The position numbers and the translations under genes were made by a program. From IMG/VR virus record IMGVR_UViG_3300020469_003694, positions 1 to 31,043 of that record: DNA of 31,043 nt, one strand, 5' to 3'. Below, one piece after another: positions 6,872 through 14,631 of this stretch (its first letter is position 1; every line of letters starts with the position of its first letter). Below the pieces are notes generated by a model. It had not been told where the DNA came from. It worked only from the letters and a program-made list of their open reading frames with translations, and did no database searches. Source of the stretch: a virus.

Positions 6872-8010
6872 GTGTCCATAGCCTTTCTCATTTCTTGAAC
6901 TTTCTTAATTAAACTATCGCCGGTGTGTAACCAGCCACCAACAGACGCCATAAAATTAGTGCCAATTCTTTCTCTTATTTCTCTTGCTAAGACTGGATTC
7001 ATACCACAACTTAACGAAGGTATGACATTGTATTTTGTACACATGTCTATCGCTTCTAAAGTTTCTTCTTCACTCTCACCTTCAGGATAGTAGCCACCTA
7101 ACATTCCAACATGCATACTATCTACACCAGCTAAACATCCTAACTTAGCGAGCACTGGCCAAGCTATCGAATATTTGTTACTTGGATCTGTAAGAATTCT
7201 TATTCCAGATCTTTGGTAATGCGTGGCGATATCAAATCCTCTTGCTGCAGTATATGCACCTAGGCCTGACCAAAAGTTAATATGGCATCCACCTACAACA
7301 TTATCTGAACATGTATAATAGTGTATAATTTTAATATTTTTTACTAACTCAAGTGGATCAGCATTTATACAGTATGCAAAATATCCTTTCCAACTAGATA
7401 TAGCTTTTAAATGTTCTACAGCTTCGACTCTTTTTTCTAGTGGCAAGTAAAGATTTTGAGCCATGATTTCATCTTCTTTAATGAAATCTGCTCCGCCATA
7501 AATCATACATTTTACGATCTCCATGTATTGTTCCATGTTCAGTCCTGATTTAGGTTTTATAATTGCGCCAAAAAGAGGACGATGCTCTGCATCTAAACGA
7601 TCTTTCCAGCCTGATAATCCTTGAACTGGTTTCATATAATCTACATCTATATCAATATCAATAACTCTGCACTTATCAACACCGATAATATCAGTATGAC
7701 CTCCCATCATAATACACATTAATTGATTTATATTTGGCCATATAAATGCGCTTTTTGGAAATTCTATCTTGACTATATCACCTTCAACTGATTTAATTTG
7801 AGCTTGGTACCTTTTAATGTTTGGCGCATTTTCAATTTCAGACCTGATGTTAGGATTTCCTATGCTTTGGCCAATTGCAATCTCATGTGCAATCTTTGGA
7901 ATATCTGGACCATCAACTTCATATGTGACGGTATATGTTTTCATCGGCTCAATAACCTGAGGTGGCTGCCATGTGTTAGTGACTGGTATATCAAAAGGGT
8001 TTGTGCTCAT
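6868..8010 (-). CDS. RuBisCO-like protein (form IV type)
   Basis: This 380-residue protein is homologous to the RuBisCO large subunit. IIKPKSGL (residues 150-157) holds equivalents of K175 and K177. DFIKEDE (175-181) keeps the carbamylated Lys (K178) and both acidic Mg ligands. H300 matches H327. The loop-6 lysine needed for carboxylation is replaced (K334 to Y307, in VGMLGGYYPEG). E60, T65 and W66 are also changed (IGQSIGNP), while LSCG (333-336) and VGG (357-359) retain much of the phosphate site. It should therefore enolise or isomerise a sugar phosphate rather than fix CO2. It lies between a sugar nucleotidyltransferase and a methyltransferase with ATGA overlaps, implying a role in making an unusual sugar. 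Known form IV enzymes serve methionine salvage and related pathways. Confidence 0.85.
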   Translation of the reverse strand: MSTNPFDIPVTNTWQPPQVIEPMKTYTVTYEVDGPDIPKIAHEIAIGQSIGNPNIRSEIENAPNIKRYQAQIKSVEGDIVKIEFPKSAFIWPNINQLMCIMMGGHTDIIGVDKCRVIDIDIDVDYMKPVQGLSGWKDRLDAEHRPLFGAIIKPKSGLNMEQYMEIVKCMIYGGADFIKEDEIMAQNLYLPLEKRVEAVEHLKAISSWKGYFAYCINADPLELVKNIKIIHYYTCSDNVVGGCHINFWSGLGAYTAARGFDIATHYQRSGIRILTDPSNKYSIAWPVLAKLGCLAGVDSMHVGMLGGYYPEGESEEETLEAIDMCTKYNVIPSLSCGMNPVLAREIRERIGTNFMASVGGWLHTGDSLIKKVQEMRKAMDT

Positions 8011-8627
8011 ATTCTTATCTCGTATTGTGTCATTCCATGTCTAAACATGTTTGTTAATTTATTTTTATTTATAAACTCATTGACTGCCTTGGTAACACCA
8101 GGCTTTTGCCATTTCGCATCTGGCCAACCATAGTCATCACCTATAATTAAACCACCAGCCTTAACAACCTGCAAAGAATTTTCTAAATCTTTAAGGCAGC
8201 CTTCATAAGAGTGGTCTCCATCTACGTAAATCCAGTCTAGCATCTCATCGTTGCCATGACCTTTAGATACGAGATACTGTTCGAACCATTCGTCTGACGT
8301 CATCCTACATATTTCAACTTCGCTATAAGTTCTAAATCTTTCTTTTATTTCAGCATAAACTCTATCGTAAAAAGTTTGAAATCCTGCTGGTGCGATTTCA
8401 CCAGTAATAGGCTGATATTTTGCAAGATACTCTTGATAACTCATTTCACTATTATCTTTGTAAGGTTCTATAGAATAAGCATCGACCATATAAAGTTTTT
8501 TTATCTTATTCTTTAGAAATAAAGTTGATGTATTACCCATCCAAACACCAATTTCTGCGCCTACAGTATCTGGCTTTATTAAGTGTGTAATGTTTCTTGA
8601 ATCTTTATTTGTATGAGTTGCCATCAT
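8007..8627 (-). CDS. Class I SAM-dependent methyltransferase (Methyltransf_24 type)
   Basis: The 206-residue protein has a full SAM-binding core: VGAEIGVWMGNTS (motif I, residues about 22-34), LYMVDAYS (motif II), and LDWIYVDGDHSYEGCLKDL, the VDGxHxYxxxxxD signature of this family. AGGLIIGDDYGWP follows. Such enzymes O-methylate sugars in bacterial surface polysaccharides. Unlike the methyltransferase-like protein at 4988-5413, this one looks intact. It precedes the RuBisCO-like gene with an ATGA overlap, suggesting a shared product. Start: two ATGs in a row; the first is used. Confidence 0.75.
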   Translation of the reverse strand: MMATHTNKDSRNITHLIKPDTVGAEIGVWMGNTSTLFLKNKIKKLYMVDAYSIEPYKDNSEMSYQEYLAKYQPITGEIAPAGFQTFYDRVYAEIKERFRTYSEVEICRMTSDEWFEQYLVSKGHGNDEMLDWIYVDGDHSYEGCLKDLENSLQVVKAGGLIIGDDYGWPDAKWQKPGVTKAVNEFINKNKLTNMFRHGMTQYEIRI

Positions 8628-8632
8628 GATAA

Positions 8633-9403
8633 TTATACCTTAAAATATTTACTTCCATTGCTAATTGCTCTTACTAAGTGGTGAGACCTATATGAACCCG
8701 GACTGTCATATATATGTATGTCTTCATAATTCATATATAATTGAGCTACATGCATCATACCAGAATCACTACCAACATGAAACTTTGCATTTGCCATTGC
8801 TAATCCAATGTGTGGTATTGAACTCTTTAATAATCCTTTACCTTCGCCACCTACGTATAATGCTGGACATCCATACTTATCATGTATTTCTTTTCTCATT
8901 GCTTCTGGTATCGTTCTTTGTGAATCAGTAGAATCCCACTGTACAGTAATAAATTCATCTGGCAACCAACCATTATCAACAATAGGTTTTAACTTAGGTG
9001 ACTCTTTTATATATTGTGACATTTCAATACCGACACGAGTCTCGTTAGGATGCATATGAATTGTATCTGCGTAGTGATAAATGTATGCGTCATATCCTTC
9101 AGATTTTAAATATTTAATCCAATCAACTTCTGATAAGTTTTCTACAGGATGTGGCTCTAAGTATAATGTATCAGAAGGAAACAAGGACAGTATTTCTATC
9201 CAAGATTTTTTCTTTTTACCTGATGGCTTACCACCAGCAATACTCCATTTATCATCAGTGATATGTATCGTAACAGGTGAGTTATGAGCTTTTCCATATT
9301 GATATGCAATCATAGCACTATGAACTCTATCACCTAGACCCGGTGTAGTGTATGGCCTGTCACCACTTCTTACACTTTTTGATCTTAATGCGATGTGTTT
9401 CAA
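8633..9403 (-). CDS. Heptosyltransferase-like (GT9-type) glycosyltransferase
   Basis: The 256-residue protein has the GT-B pattern of GT9 enzymes. An N-terminal TPGLGDRVHSAMIAYQYGKA resembles the GDxL-type acceptor loop. The C-terminal HVGSDSGMMHVAQLY is close to the DSGxMHLA donor-phosphate motif. It is shorter than typical heptosyltransferases (about 320-350 residues). It probably adds a sugar to an LPS-core-like acceptor. It sits in a chain of overlapping glycan genes; its stop lies six bases from the next start. Confidence 0.65.
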   Translation of the reverse strand: MKHIALRSKSVRSGDRPYTTPGLGDRVHSAMIAYQYGKAHNSPVTIHITDDKWSIAGGKPSGKKKKSWIEILSLFPSDTLYLEPHPVENLSEVDWIKYLKSEGYDAYIYHYADTIHMHPNETRVGIEMSQYIKESPKLKPIVDNGWLPDEFITVQWDSTDSQRTIPEAMRKEIHDKYGCPALYVGGEGKGLLKSSIPHIGLAMANAKFHVGSDSGMMHVAQLYMNYEDIHIYDSPGSYRSHHLVRAISNGSKYFKV

Positions 9404-9744
9404 TGGCTTTTCTTTTCTGTAAAATCGCTACCGAAATAGATGTCTATCCGCTTCTTAGTCTCATGTCTTAAATCATTAAGTTGCGTAATTAAAAATGCAG
9501 TATCAGATTCTTTCTTACTGTATCTTTCTACGTCTTTTCTCTTAGCATCTTCTAAATCCCATAGCTGTAAGTTTATGGCTTTTATTACATTTAAATAATA
9601 GTCATGACCATCGTCTAAATCAATTAACCTATGATGATAGTTTGTTAATTCATTCTCAACGTCTAGTCCTTTTTCTTTTTTAATTTTTAGTATCGATAAT
9701 CTATCTAAATAGTCGCCTACGCTTATTGCAGTTGCAATTTTCAT
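9400..9744 (-). CDS. DUF6165-like small protein of glycan clusters
   Basis: The 114-residue, mostly helical protein begins ATAISVGDYLDRLSILKIKKEKG. This resembles the VSxGELIDKxTILEIK opening of a small family often found beside LPS and capsule genes. The rest is charged helices, probably a coiled hairpin. No catalytic motif is visible; it could be a chaperone or scaffold for the flanking transferases. It has ATGA overlaps with both neighbours, so it is translationally coupled within the island. The family name is from memory. Confidence 0.5.
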   Translation of the reverse strand: MKIATAISVGDYLDRLSILKIKKEKGLDVENELTNYHHRLIDLDDGHDYYLNVIKAINLQLWDLEDAKRKDVERYSKKESDTAFLITQLNDLRHETKKRIDIYFGSDFTEKKSH

Positions 9745-10550
9745 TGTACAATCTCCATCAACTCTTGAACATTTTCACCATGATTCGGTAATTTATCTTT
9801 AAGAAAGAAATGTACGAAATATGCTTCTTTAATTTTATCGTTCGGTATCGCAGTAAATAACGCGTTCCATTTCCAACTTAATTCTTGTTGAATCATATTT
9901 TCTTTCTTAATCCAATAGTTTAAAAGAGTCTGATCAGTGCTCCATTTCCATGCGCCTAAACCATCTACAAATCTTTTAAACTCAGGTCTCTCTATAAACT
10001 GCTTTCCAGTTTGACCTTTTAAGTGTTTAATAATATTTCTATCTAATAGCATTAAACCCATGTTATAAAAATGGCCACCGTCATTGTTCCATTTCCAATC
10101 AACGTCATCTAAACTACTATATTGCATTCTTGTATAGCCGGCTAATTTTTGTTTATACCACGGCAATATTGGTGCCGTTCTTTCTATGACACCTGCGAAA
10201 TCTGATTCAAAATTTAACTCGTTAAATATATTAGGAGAATCTGGTCTAATCCAGATATCTGCATCTATGATTGCTATTTGATCGTATTTACTCCAATAAT
10301 CAAATGCGTTTTCTTTTTCATATATCGGTAAGAATCCACCGTATTTTTCATACGATTCTTTACTACGATTTGTAGCAAATACGTCTGGCTTAATCATCAT
10401 TTTTGGAACTGTTTGGACTATGTAGTCTACACGGTTTTGCGGTTTTTCTTTACTGCTTATGTCAGCAGCATATGCTTTAACCGAAGCTGTACAATGATCA
10501 TACAACTTTGACTTCTTTCCGGTATAAACTTGATAAATCAATCTTTTCAT
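9741..10550 (-). CDS. GT-A fold glycosyltransferase with DAD motif
   Basis: This 269-residue protein has the donor and metal-binding strand IAIIDADIWIRP (about residues 92-103). It is preceded by a GT8-like ENAFDYWSKYD helix and followed by GGHFYNMGLMLLDR, the FNxGxM-type motif of the same fold. A late YFVHFFL may supply the metal-binding His. It is the first gene of the glycan island proper and follows the EF-hand membrane gene by 15 bases. The sugar and acceptor are unknown. Confidence 0.68.
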   Translation of the reverse strand: MKRLIYQVYTGKKSKLYDHCTASVKAYAADISSKEKPQNRVDYIVQTVPKMMIKPDVFATNRSKESYEKYGGFLPIYEKENAFDYWSKYDQIAIIDADIWIRPDSPNIFNELNFESDFAGVIERTAPILPWYKQKLAGYTRMQYSSLDDVDWKWNNDGGHFYNMGLMLLDRNIIKHLKGQTGKQFIERPEFKRFVDGLGAWKWSTDQTLLNYWIKKENMIQQELSWKWNALFTAIPNDKIKEAYFVHFFLKDKLPNHGENVQELMEIVQ

Positions 10551-10565
10551 AACAAAACCTTATAA

Positions 10566-10907
10566 TTATTTTTTAATATTATTCTTATTATTCAATGCTT
10601 GTGTACCAAAATATGCTGCTACAATTGCTGCTACAGAAACATAATAAACTGCAGCCATATCACCTAGTATCTTTGCAGCTTGATCTAAGCCTATCAGTAA
10701 AGCAAATACCACACCTGATGGATAAAGTAACATTCCAGCTAAAGCAAACCATGCCATGTATCTTTGTGCATCTTGTCTTTTATCTTCATTTTCTAAGCGC
10801 ATCATTCTTTCATCCATGTCAAGCTCTTCATCTGTAACGATACCATCGCCGTCAATATCTAGGTGCGCGTATTGACTTTCTTTTTCTAGTTTCTTTTGCG
10901 CTGCCAT
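10566..10907 (-). CDS. EF-hand membrane protein
   Basis: The 113-residue protein contains a textbook calcium loop at residues 17-28 (DIDGDGIVTDEE): D17, D19, D21, T25 and E28 occupy the ligand positions. A charged helix (about 31-48) and two hydrophobic helices (about 50-74 and 84-105) follow. A single EF-hand with two membrane spans suggests a cytoplasmic calcium-binding head on an inner-membrane anchor. The start is firm: AGGAG lies 8 bases upstream, although the gene overlaps the previous one by 56 bases. Similar proteins occur in other marine phages; function unknown. Confidence 0.7.
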   Translation of the reverse strand: MAAQKKLEKESQYAHLDIDGDGIVTDEELDMDERMMRLENEDKRQDAQRYMAWFALAGMLLYPSGVVFALLIGLDQAAKILGDMAAVYYVSVAAIVAAYFGTQALNNKNNIKK

Positions 10908-11136
10908 TATAGAACTCCTTTATTATCTTCGCTATTTTTAAAGCGTCTTTAAAACCATTACGAAGAGAATTTGACCTGTGGCCATTTTCTATAAACCATT
11001 CTATGTTATTTATATTAGAACCTTCTGACATATTATAACCCTTAGTAAGTTGCTCAAACTCAAATCTAAGTTGTACAATTCTAGTTAATCCTATTGACAT
11101 GTCAGTGTCCAAATAATTTTCTTTTTCTATATTCAT
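10852..11136 (-). CDS. 94-residue basic unknown protein
   Basis: This predicted helical protein has a basic end (KETRKRKSIRAPRY). The ATG at 11136 has GAGGA 8 bases upstream and overlaps the nuclease gene by 35 bases. A later ATG at 11100 would avoid the overlap but has no ribosome site. Its C-terminal 18 codons overlap the EF-hand gene in another frame, which is unusual but both frames look real. No family is recognised. Confidence 0.5.
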   Translation of the reverse strand: MNIEKENYLDTDMSIGLTRIVQLRFEFEQLTKGYNMSEGSNINNIEWFIENGHRSNSLRNGFKDALKIAKIIKEFYNGSAKETRKRKSIRAPRY

Positions 11137-11791
11137 CAATCGTATCCTCTAATAATTTAGTCCAGTTATCTCTATGTTCTACGAACACACACGGTTTTTC
11201 ATGATCAACATCCATAATGATTACTACATTTGGTATTTTCATTCCCGTTCTTTCTTCGTACATGATGGCATAAGCTGCACCTTGCGCGAAATAGTTTGTG
11301 ATTCTTTCTTTCTTCTTAATATATTTAGAAGTTTTAAAATCAATTATTGAAGGTACACCATTAAACTGTGCAATGCAATCGCATCTTCCAGCTAATTGTA
11401 AATGATGACTAAATAGAGGCACCTCGAGACCGAATATCGTTCCAATACTTTCATCAAGTACAGGTTTGAGATTTGCGAGGCTTTGTCTGATGTGTGGTAA
11501 GAACTCTGTCGTATCTTCATTATTTAAATACTTTTCTACTATACTATGTACTTTTGTACCGCGTCTAGACGCTTTACCACTAATTATATCTGCTTGTTCT
11601 ACGCCTACTCGTTCACGCCATGCTCTTATGGCATCTTCACTGAGTATGCTTAAAACTGTTGTGATACTAGGATAAGACTTACCATCAGGAGTATTATAAG
11701 TTCTCCCTGTGTTTGTAGTTGTAGCAACCAAGTCTTTATATCCGATATCAATTTTGTCATGACTAAATATTTTTCTTTTCCTTCTTATCAT
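11102..11791 (-). CDS. PD-(D/E)XK (RecB/Cas4-like) nuclease
   Basis: All elements of the RecB-type nuclease fold are visible in the 229 residues. There is a helix with KVHSIVEKYL (H82), a strand with GLEVPL (E123), GRCDCI (D138), and IIDFKTSKY (D151 and K153). After these comes the QGAAYAIMYEE helix (Q170, Y174). The enzyme should cut or resect DNA using Mg. Similar single-domain nucleases in T4-like marine phages are annotated as exonucleases. It could act in recombination, packaging or host DNA degradation. The start at 11791 overlaps the upstream gene by 29 bases without a clear ribosome site. Confidence 0.78.
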   Translation of the reverse strand: MIRRKRKIFSHDKIDIGYKDLVATTTNTGRTYNTPDGKSYPSITTVLSILSEDAIRAWRERVGVEQADIISGKASRRGTKVHSIVEKYLNNEDTTEFLPHIRQSLANLKPVLDESIGTIFGLEVPLFSHHLQLAGRCDCIAQFNGVPSIIDFKTSKYIKKKERITNYFAQGAAYAIMYEERTGMKIPNVVIIMDVDHEKPCVFVEHRDNWTKLLEDTIDEYRKRKLFGH

Positions 11792-12026
11792 AATTATATT
11801 GAAATATTTCCTTTACTTCATCGTAAGGTAAGCAATAAATCGATTCAGGCGTATGTTTATAATTATATGATGCGCTGGCCGCTGAATATATTCTTTGATG
11901 CATAACAGCCACATAATTTTTACACTCGTCGGCACTTTCAAAGCTCGGGTTTTGAAATACATAAAGTGGTCTATCTAGTGCTGCAGTATTTGCCATTATA
12001 AAAGATACTATAATAAAAAATTTCAA
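11763..12026 (-). CDS. Small secreted protein, unknown
   Basis: The N-terminus MKFFIIVSFIMANTAALDR is a compact signal peptide with a likely cleavage after NTAA. The mature part, about 70 residues, has two cysteines (DECKNY and IYCLPY) that could form a disulfide in the periplasm. It ends in a lysine-rich tail. No family is recognised. A phage protein sent to the periplasm could act in lysis, in superinfection exclusion or on a host envelope target, but this is inference. Confidence 0.55.
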   Translation of the reverse strand: MKFFIIVSFIMANTAALDRPLYVFQNPSFESADECKNYVAVMHQRIYSAASASYNYKHTPESIYCLPYDEVKEIFQYNYDKKEKKNI

Positions 12027-12035
12027 TTTATTCTC

Positions 12036-12266
12036 CTAAGTTTTTATAGTGTTACCTCTACCAGAGCCTTCTTTTATTCTCTGTAAATTGTCTTTCCAAC
12101 CCTGATCGGTTTTTGACAAGAGACTTCCATGACCACCAATAACACTAGGAAACCTAAGAACTTTTATGCAATTGTGTTTCTTTAAATAGAGTTGTAACTC
12201 TTCTGCGCTACATTGTATATCGTATTCATCGCCTTCTTCTAAAGGCTTTACTGTATATCTAGGCAA
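12036..12266 (-). CDS. Conserved marine T4-like phage protein (FmdB-like neighbourhood), TTG start
   Basis: From the proposed TTG the protein has 76 residues. It reads PRYTVKPLEEGDEYDIQCS, then a helix AEELQLYLKKH, and ends TDQGWKDNLQRIKEGSGRGN. That end resembles the DGFxDxLxxIKxxxxG tail of a small protein common in T4-like cyanophages. The TTG has AAAGGA 7 bases upstream and overlaps the previous stop (TTGCCTAG). The longer frame to 12365 would overlap the upstream gene by over 100 bases and is unlikely. The cysteines of a full zinc ribbon are not all present. Function unknown. Confidence 0.6.
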   Translation of the reverse strand: MPRYTVKPLEEGDEYDIQCSAEELQLYLKKHNCIKVLRFPSVIGGHGSLLSKTDQGWKDNLQRIKEGSGRGNTIKT

Positions 12267-12819
12267 CTTGAAATCCTTTCCACCAGTCAGGTGCCGATCT
12301 TCCCCAATCCCACTTAGCAAAAGGTTTTGCTTTGTGGTAGTAGTTTCTATATGCTTGAACTGCATCGCCAGGAACCATGCAATCAGGATAGTGAGTCATG
12401 GCTTGTACGAATTCGGTAAGACCTATATCTGGTATATTTATAGGAGGAGCAGCTAATATAGGACCTAATTTTTTAAAAGTTATATGATCTTTATTTCTAC
12501 GAAATTTAAATTCTCTAGACATCTCAACAAAATGTGCGTAGTGCCAGTTGTAGTTTGCAAGGCTTGCAGCAGTCCACGTAGTACAAGGGTGATACTTATG
12601 TACTGCAAGATAATATAAGTCATCACGTATATCGCCAAAAGAATAATACGTTTGCATTGTTTTACCAGACTTTGACCTACGTTTTTCTGGTGTACCATCA
12701 AGCATACGATGTACGGTACTTAGCATTTGAGCTGATTCGATAATCATCTTTGGAACGTGCTTGTCACAAAGCATTTGTGCTGCTACATGTGGATCTTCGT
12801 CTAGTATAAAAATATTCAT
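12259..12819 (-). CDS. Conserved phage protein of unknown function (MNIFILDEDP family)
   Basis: The 186-residue protein begins MNIFILDEDPHVAAQMLCDK, followed by HVPKMIIESAQML. It includes HKYHPCTTWTAAS, LAAPPINIPD and AVQAYRNYYHKAK. I recall closely similar proteins in many T4-like and other phages, where they are listed as hypothetical. The strict conservation of His, Cys, Asp and Trp suggests an enzyme, perhaps metal-dependent. It is the first gene after promoter P3 and so heads the long unit that continues through the nuclease into the glycan island. Confidence 0.65.
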   Translation of the reverse strand: MNIFILDEDPHVAAQMLCDKHVPKMIIESAQMLSTVHRMLDGTPEKRRSKSGKTMQTYYSFGDIRDDLYYLAVHKYHPCTTWTAASLANYNWHYAHFVEMSREFKFRRNKDHITFKKLGPILAAPPINIPDIGLTEFVQAMTHYPDCMVPGDAVQAYRNYYHKAKPFAKWDWGRSAPDWWKGFQVA

Positions 12820-12841
12820 ATTTCACCTTTTAAATAATATA

Positions 12842-12870
12842 ATTGTATCATGTTTTTCACAGTTTGTAAA
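12842..12870 (-). promoter_or_regulatory. Early-type promoter P3 (TTTACA-17-TACAAT)
   Basis: On the minus strand TTTACA (12870-12865) and TACAAT (12847-12842) are 17 bases apart, with TGA as an extended -10. It deviates from the others in the -10 box and lacks the ATGG lead, so it may be weaker. It is the only promoter I see for the 10-kb unit from 12819 to 2407. Confidence 0.7.
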
Positions 12871-12881
12871 CAGTTATTCTT

Positions 12882-13034
12882 TTAATTGATTTGAAATTTA
12901 TCCTCCAGTACTTTTAATAACTTGACTTTTTTTCTTATGAAATCTCTTTTCTTATCGATCTTTTCCATACGATTAATTCTACCTCTCTTTTTAAATTTTA
13001 GTCCGTAGTCTTTTTCAAGTTGTTGTAGTACCAT
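12882..13034 (-). CDS. 50-residue highly basic protein
   Basis: The short frame reads MVLQQLEKDYGLKFKKRGR and is about one third Lys or Arg, ending VLEDKFQIN. AGGTAAAGAG directly precedes the ATG and could serve as the ribosome site. It fills the space between the DUF6433-like gene and promoter P3. The charge and helical pattern suggest nucleic-acid binding. No family is recognised, and a chance frame cannot be excluded. Confidence 0.5.
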   Translation of the reverse strand: MVLQQLEKDYGLKFKKRGRINRMEKIDKKRDFIRKKVKLLKVLEDKFQIN

Positions 13035-13061
13035 CTCTTTACCTTTCGTAAGGTTGTAGAG

Positions 13062-13478
13062 TTAGTCCTGTAGTAGTTTTGGAAAGGCCTCCTCTACAAC
13101 TGGTTTGGAAATTCCGGGGATCTTCTTTTTATTAATCATATTAAGTACGAGCTTGGCATCTTCAGGATGTACACCTTCTAGTATACCTATGAATATTTGC
13201 TCTTTCTTATATTTTGGCATCTTATCACCTGGTCCACCTCTAACAAAATACTTGAACTGACCGTTTTGTTTTGTTAGATTAGTAGGATGACTGTGCGCTG
13301 CAGCTGCAGTATATGGTGGTTCGCCTTCAGGTAGATTCCATTTGATTGTAGAATCCATTGAACCTCTTATAATATCTTTTAAAGCCCATGTTTCATTTTC
13401 TTTTAAAACACGAACTTTCTCATCGCGACTTCTTTGCTTTGCCATTTCTTCTAGGACTTCAAAAACATATTGTTTCAT
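13062..13478 (-). CDS. DUF6433-like conserved T4-type phage protein
   Basis: The 138 residues follow a pattern I recall from T4-like cyanophages: YVFEVLEEMAKQRSRDEKV, then LKDIIRGSMDSTIKWNLPEG, PPYTAAAAHSHPTNL, FKYFVRGG, and FIGILEGVHPEDAKLVLNM. The gene often lies beside RNase H, as here, where its start overlaps the rnh stop by one base. Function is not established; the link to rnh suggests DNA metabolism. The family name is from memory. Confidence 0.65.
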   Translation of the reverse strand: MKQYVFEVLEEMAKQRSRDEKVRVLKENETWALKDIIRGSMDSTIKWNLPEGEPPYTAAAAHSHPTNLTKQNGQFKYFVRGGPGDKMPKYKKEQIFIGILEGVHPEDAKLVLNMINKKKIPGISKPVVEEAFPKLLQD

Positions 13479-14347
13479 TAAATAAACTCCTGTACACTTC
13501 CAATTAAATTATTACAACGCTTCTCTACTAAGTAAGGAAAGACTTTACCTTTCTTACTATGTAATGAAGAGAGATCTTGGTCCATAAAATTATTTATAAT
13601 TTCTTTTCTAAGCTCTGTTGGTGTTTCGCTTAGATCGATTAATTTTTTATTTCTACAATAGTTACGATACCAAGACGCTGCATATAACAACTCGCCTTCT
13701 TCTAGATCTTCTATAATATTATCTATCTTCTTTTGAGTTATTGGTGTTTGTCTGAAACCTTCGATAAATACATTATCATCAGATAAAATATTTGGTACGC
13801 CATCGCCTTTATCGCCTTTAATAATGTGTGTTTGTAGATACAGCCTAGGATTTTCTTCTATCAATTCTTTCTTGAGAAGTGGAGAAAACTGTCTTACATA
13901 CTTATACTTTTGTAATTGTAAGAAGTCTCTATCTGAAGATACGATCATAATCTTTTCTGGATTAAAATCATTATTTTGATCTGGATTTCTAGTTACTAAT
14001 GTACCAATAATATCATCGGCTTCACAACCATCAATACGTACAACTTTATATGGAAAGTTTTCTGCAATTTCTTCTCTTACCATGTTAAGTATTCTAAATG
14101 CTTCACCCCAATCAAACGTAGATTCTTTTTGAGTTTTCTTTCTACTTGCTTTGTATTGTGGAAAAGCTTTTCTACGCCAGTTATTTGATGCATCGACAGC
14201 AAGAACTAATTCACCATACTCTTGTTTGTATCTTGTGCGATACATTCTAAGAGAGTTAAGAATCATATGACGAATTAGTTGTTCATCAAACGTTTTATTA
14301 ATTATAATACTTGCTATAGCGATACCACTGTAATCAACAATAATCAT
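13478..14347 (-). CDS. rnh: T4-type RNase H / 5'-3' exonuclease (FEN family)
   Basis: The 289-residue protein has the FEN/5' nuclease acidic centre: IIVDYSG (D4), LAVDASNNWRR, the helical arch KAFPQYKASRKKTQ, RIDGCEADDIIG, and IVSSDRDFLQLQ. GDKGDGVPNILSDDN follows, the helix-hairpin region characteristic of T4 RNase H. It removes RNA primers from Okazaki fragments and trims 5' DNA flaps. Its length is close to that of T4 RNase H (about 305). AAGGA precedes the ATG. It lies downstream of two small genes behind promoter P4. Confidence 0.9.
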   Translation of the reverse strand: MIIVDYSGIAIASIIINKTFDEQLIRHMILNSLRMYRTRYKQEYGELVLAVDASNNWRRKAFPQYKASRKKTQKESTFDWGEAFRILNMVREEIAENFPYKVVRIDGCEADDIIGTLVTRNPDQNNDFNPEKIMIVSSDRDFLQLQKYKYVRQFSPLLKKELIEENPRLYLQTHIIKGDKGDGVPNILSDDNVFIEGFRQTPITQKKIDNIIEDLEEGELLYAASWYRNYCRNKKLIDLSETPTELRKEIINNFMDQDLSSLHSKKGKVFPYLVEKRCNNLIGSVQEFI

Positions 14348-14631
14348 TAACCAATCCTTTTGTTATTATAATAATCATAAGTTCTTTTATAAACATAAAC
14401 ATCCCATAGTGTGGCATTCTTGATACCACCTACGCAATCACCAAAGTAAGTAAAACCGTTAATTGGTTTTCTACCTTTCTTTTCAACTCTAAACTTTACA
14501 GTTTCAGAATTACATGCACGTACGATCGATTTAACCATTGCAAATTCTGCCATGTCTCTAGGATCTTTAGGATCAAACCTACCTATCCATGATGTTGACG
14601 CTCTTTCGTGTTTACCAATGTGTATTCCCAT
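14347..14631 (-). CDS. 94-residue unknown protein
   Basis: The protein starts MGIHIGKHERASTSWIGRFD and has a central helix (MAEFAMVKSIVRACNS) and a basic stretch (VEKKGRKP). It ends in aromatic residues (VYVYKRTYDYYNNKR). A GGGAGC ribosome site precedes the ATG, which overlaps the upstream stop (TAATG). No family is recognised. Co-transcription with rnh suggests a replication-linked role, unproven. Confidence 0.6.
   Translation of the reverse strand: MGIHIGKHERASTSWIGRFDPKDPRDMAEFAMVKSIVRACNSETVKFRVEKKGRKPINGFTYFGDCVGGIKNATLWDVYVYKRTYDYYNNKRIG

Noticed and set aside
6868-8010. True carboxylating RuBisCO
   Set aside because: The loop-6 lysine is Tyr, and the E60, T65 and W66 positions are changed. 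No phosphoribulokinase or small subunit is nearby.
12036-12365. Long version of the 76-residue gene
   Set aside because: It would overlap the upstream conserved gene by more than 100 bases, and the extra N-terminus has no resemblance to the family; the TTG at 12266 has a good ribosome site.
12435-12442. Second TATAAATA late-promoter box
   Set aside because: It lies in the middle of a well-conserved coding region with no gene start within a sensible distance, and such a string is expected by chance in AT-rich DNA.
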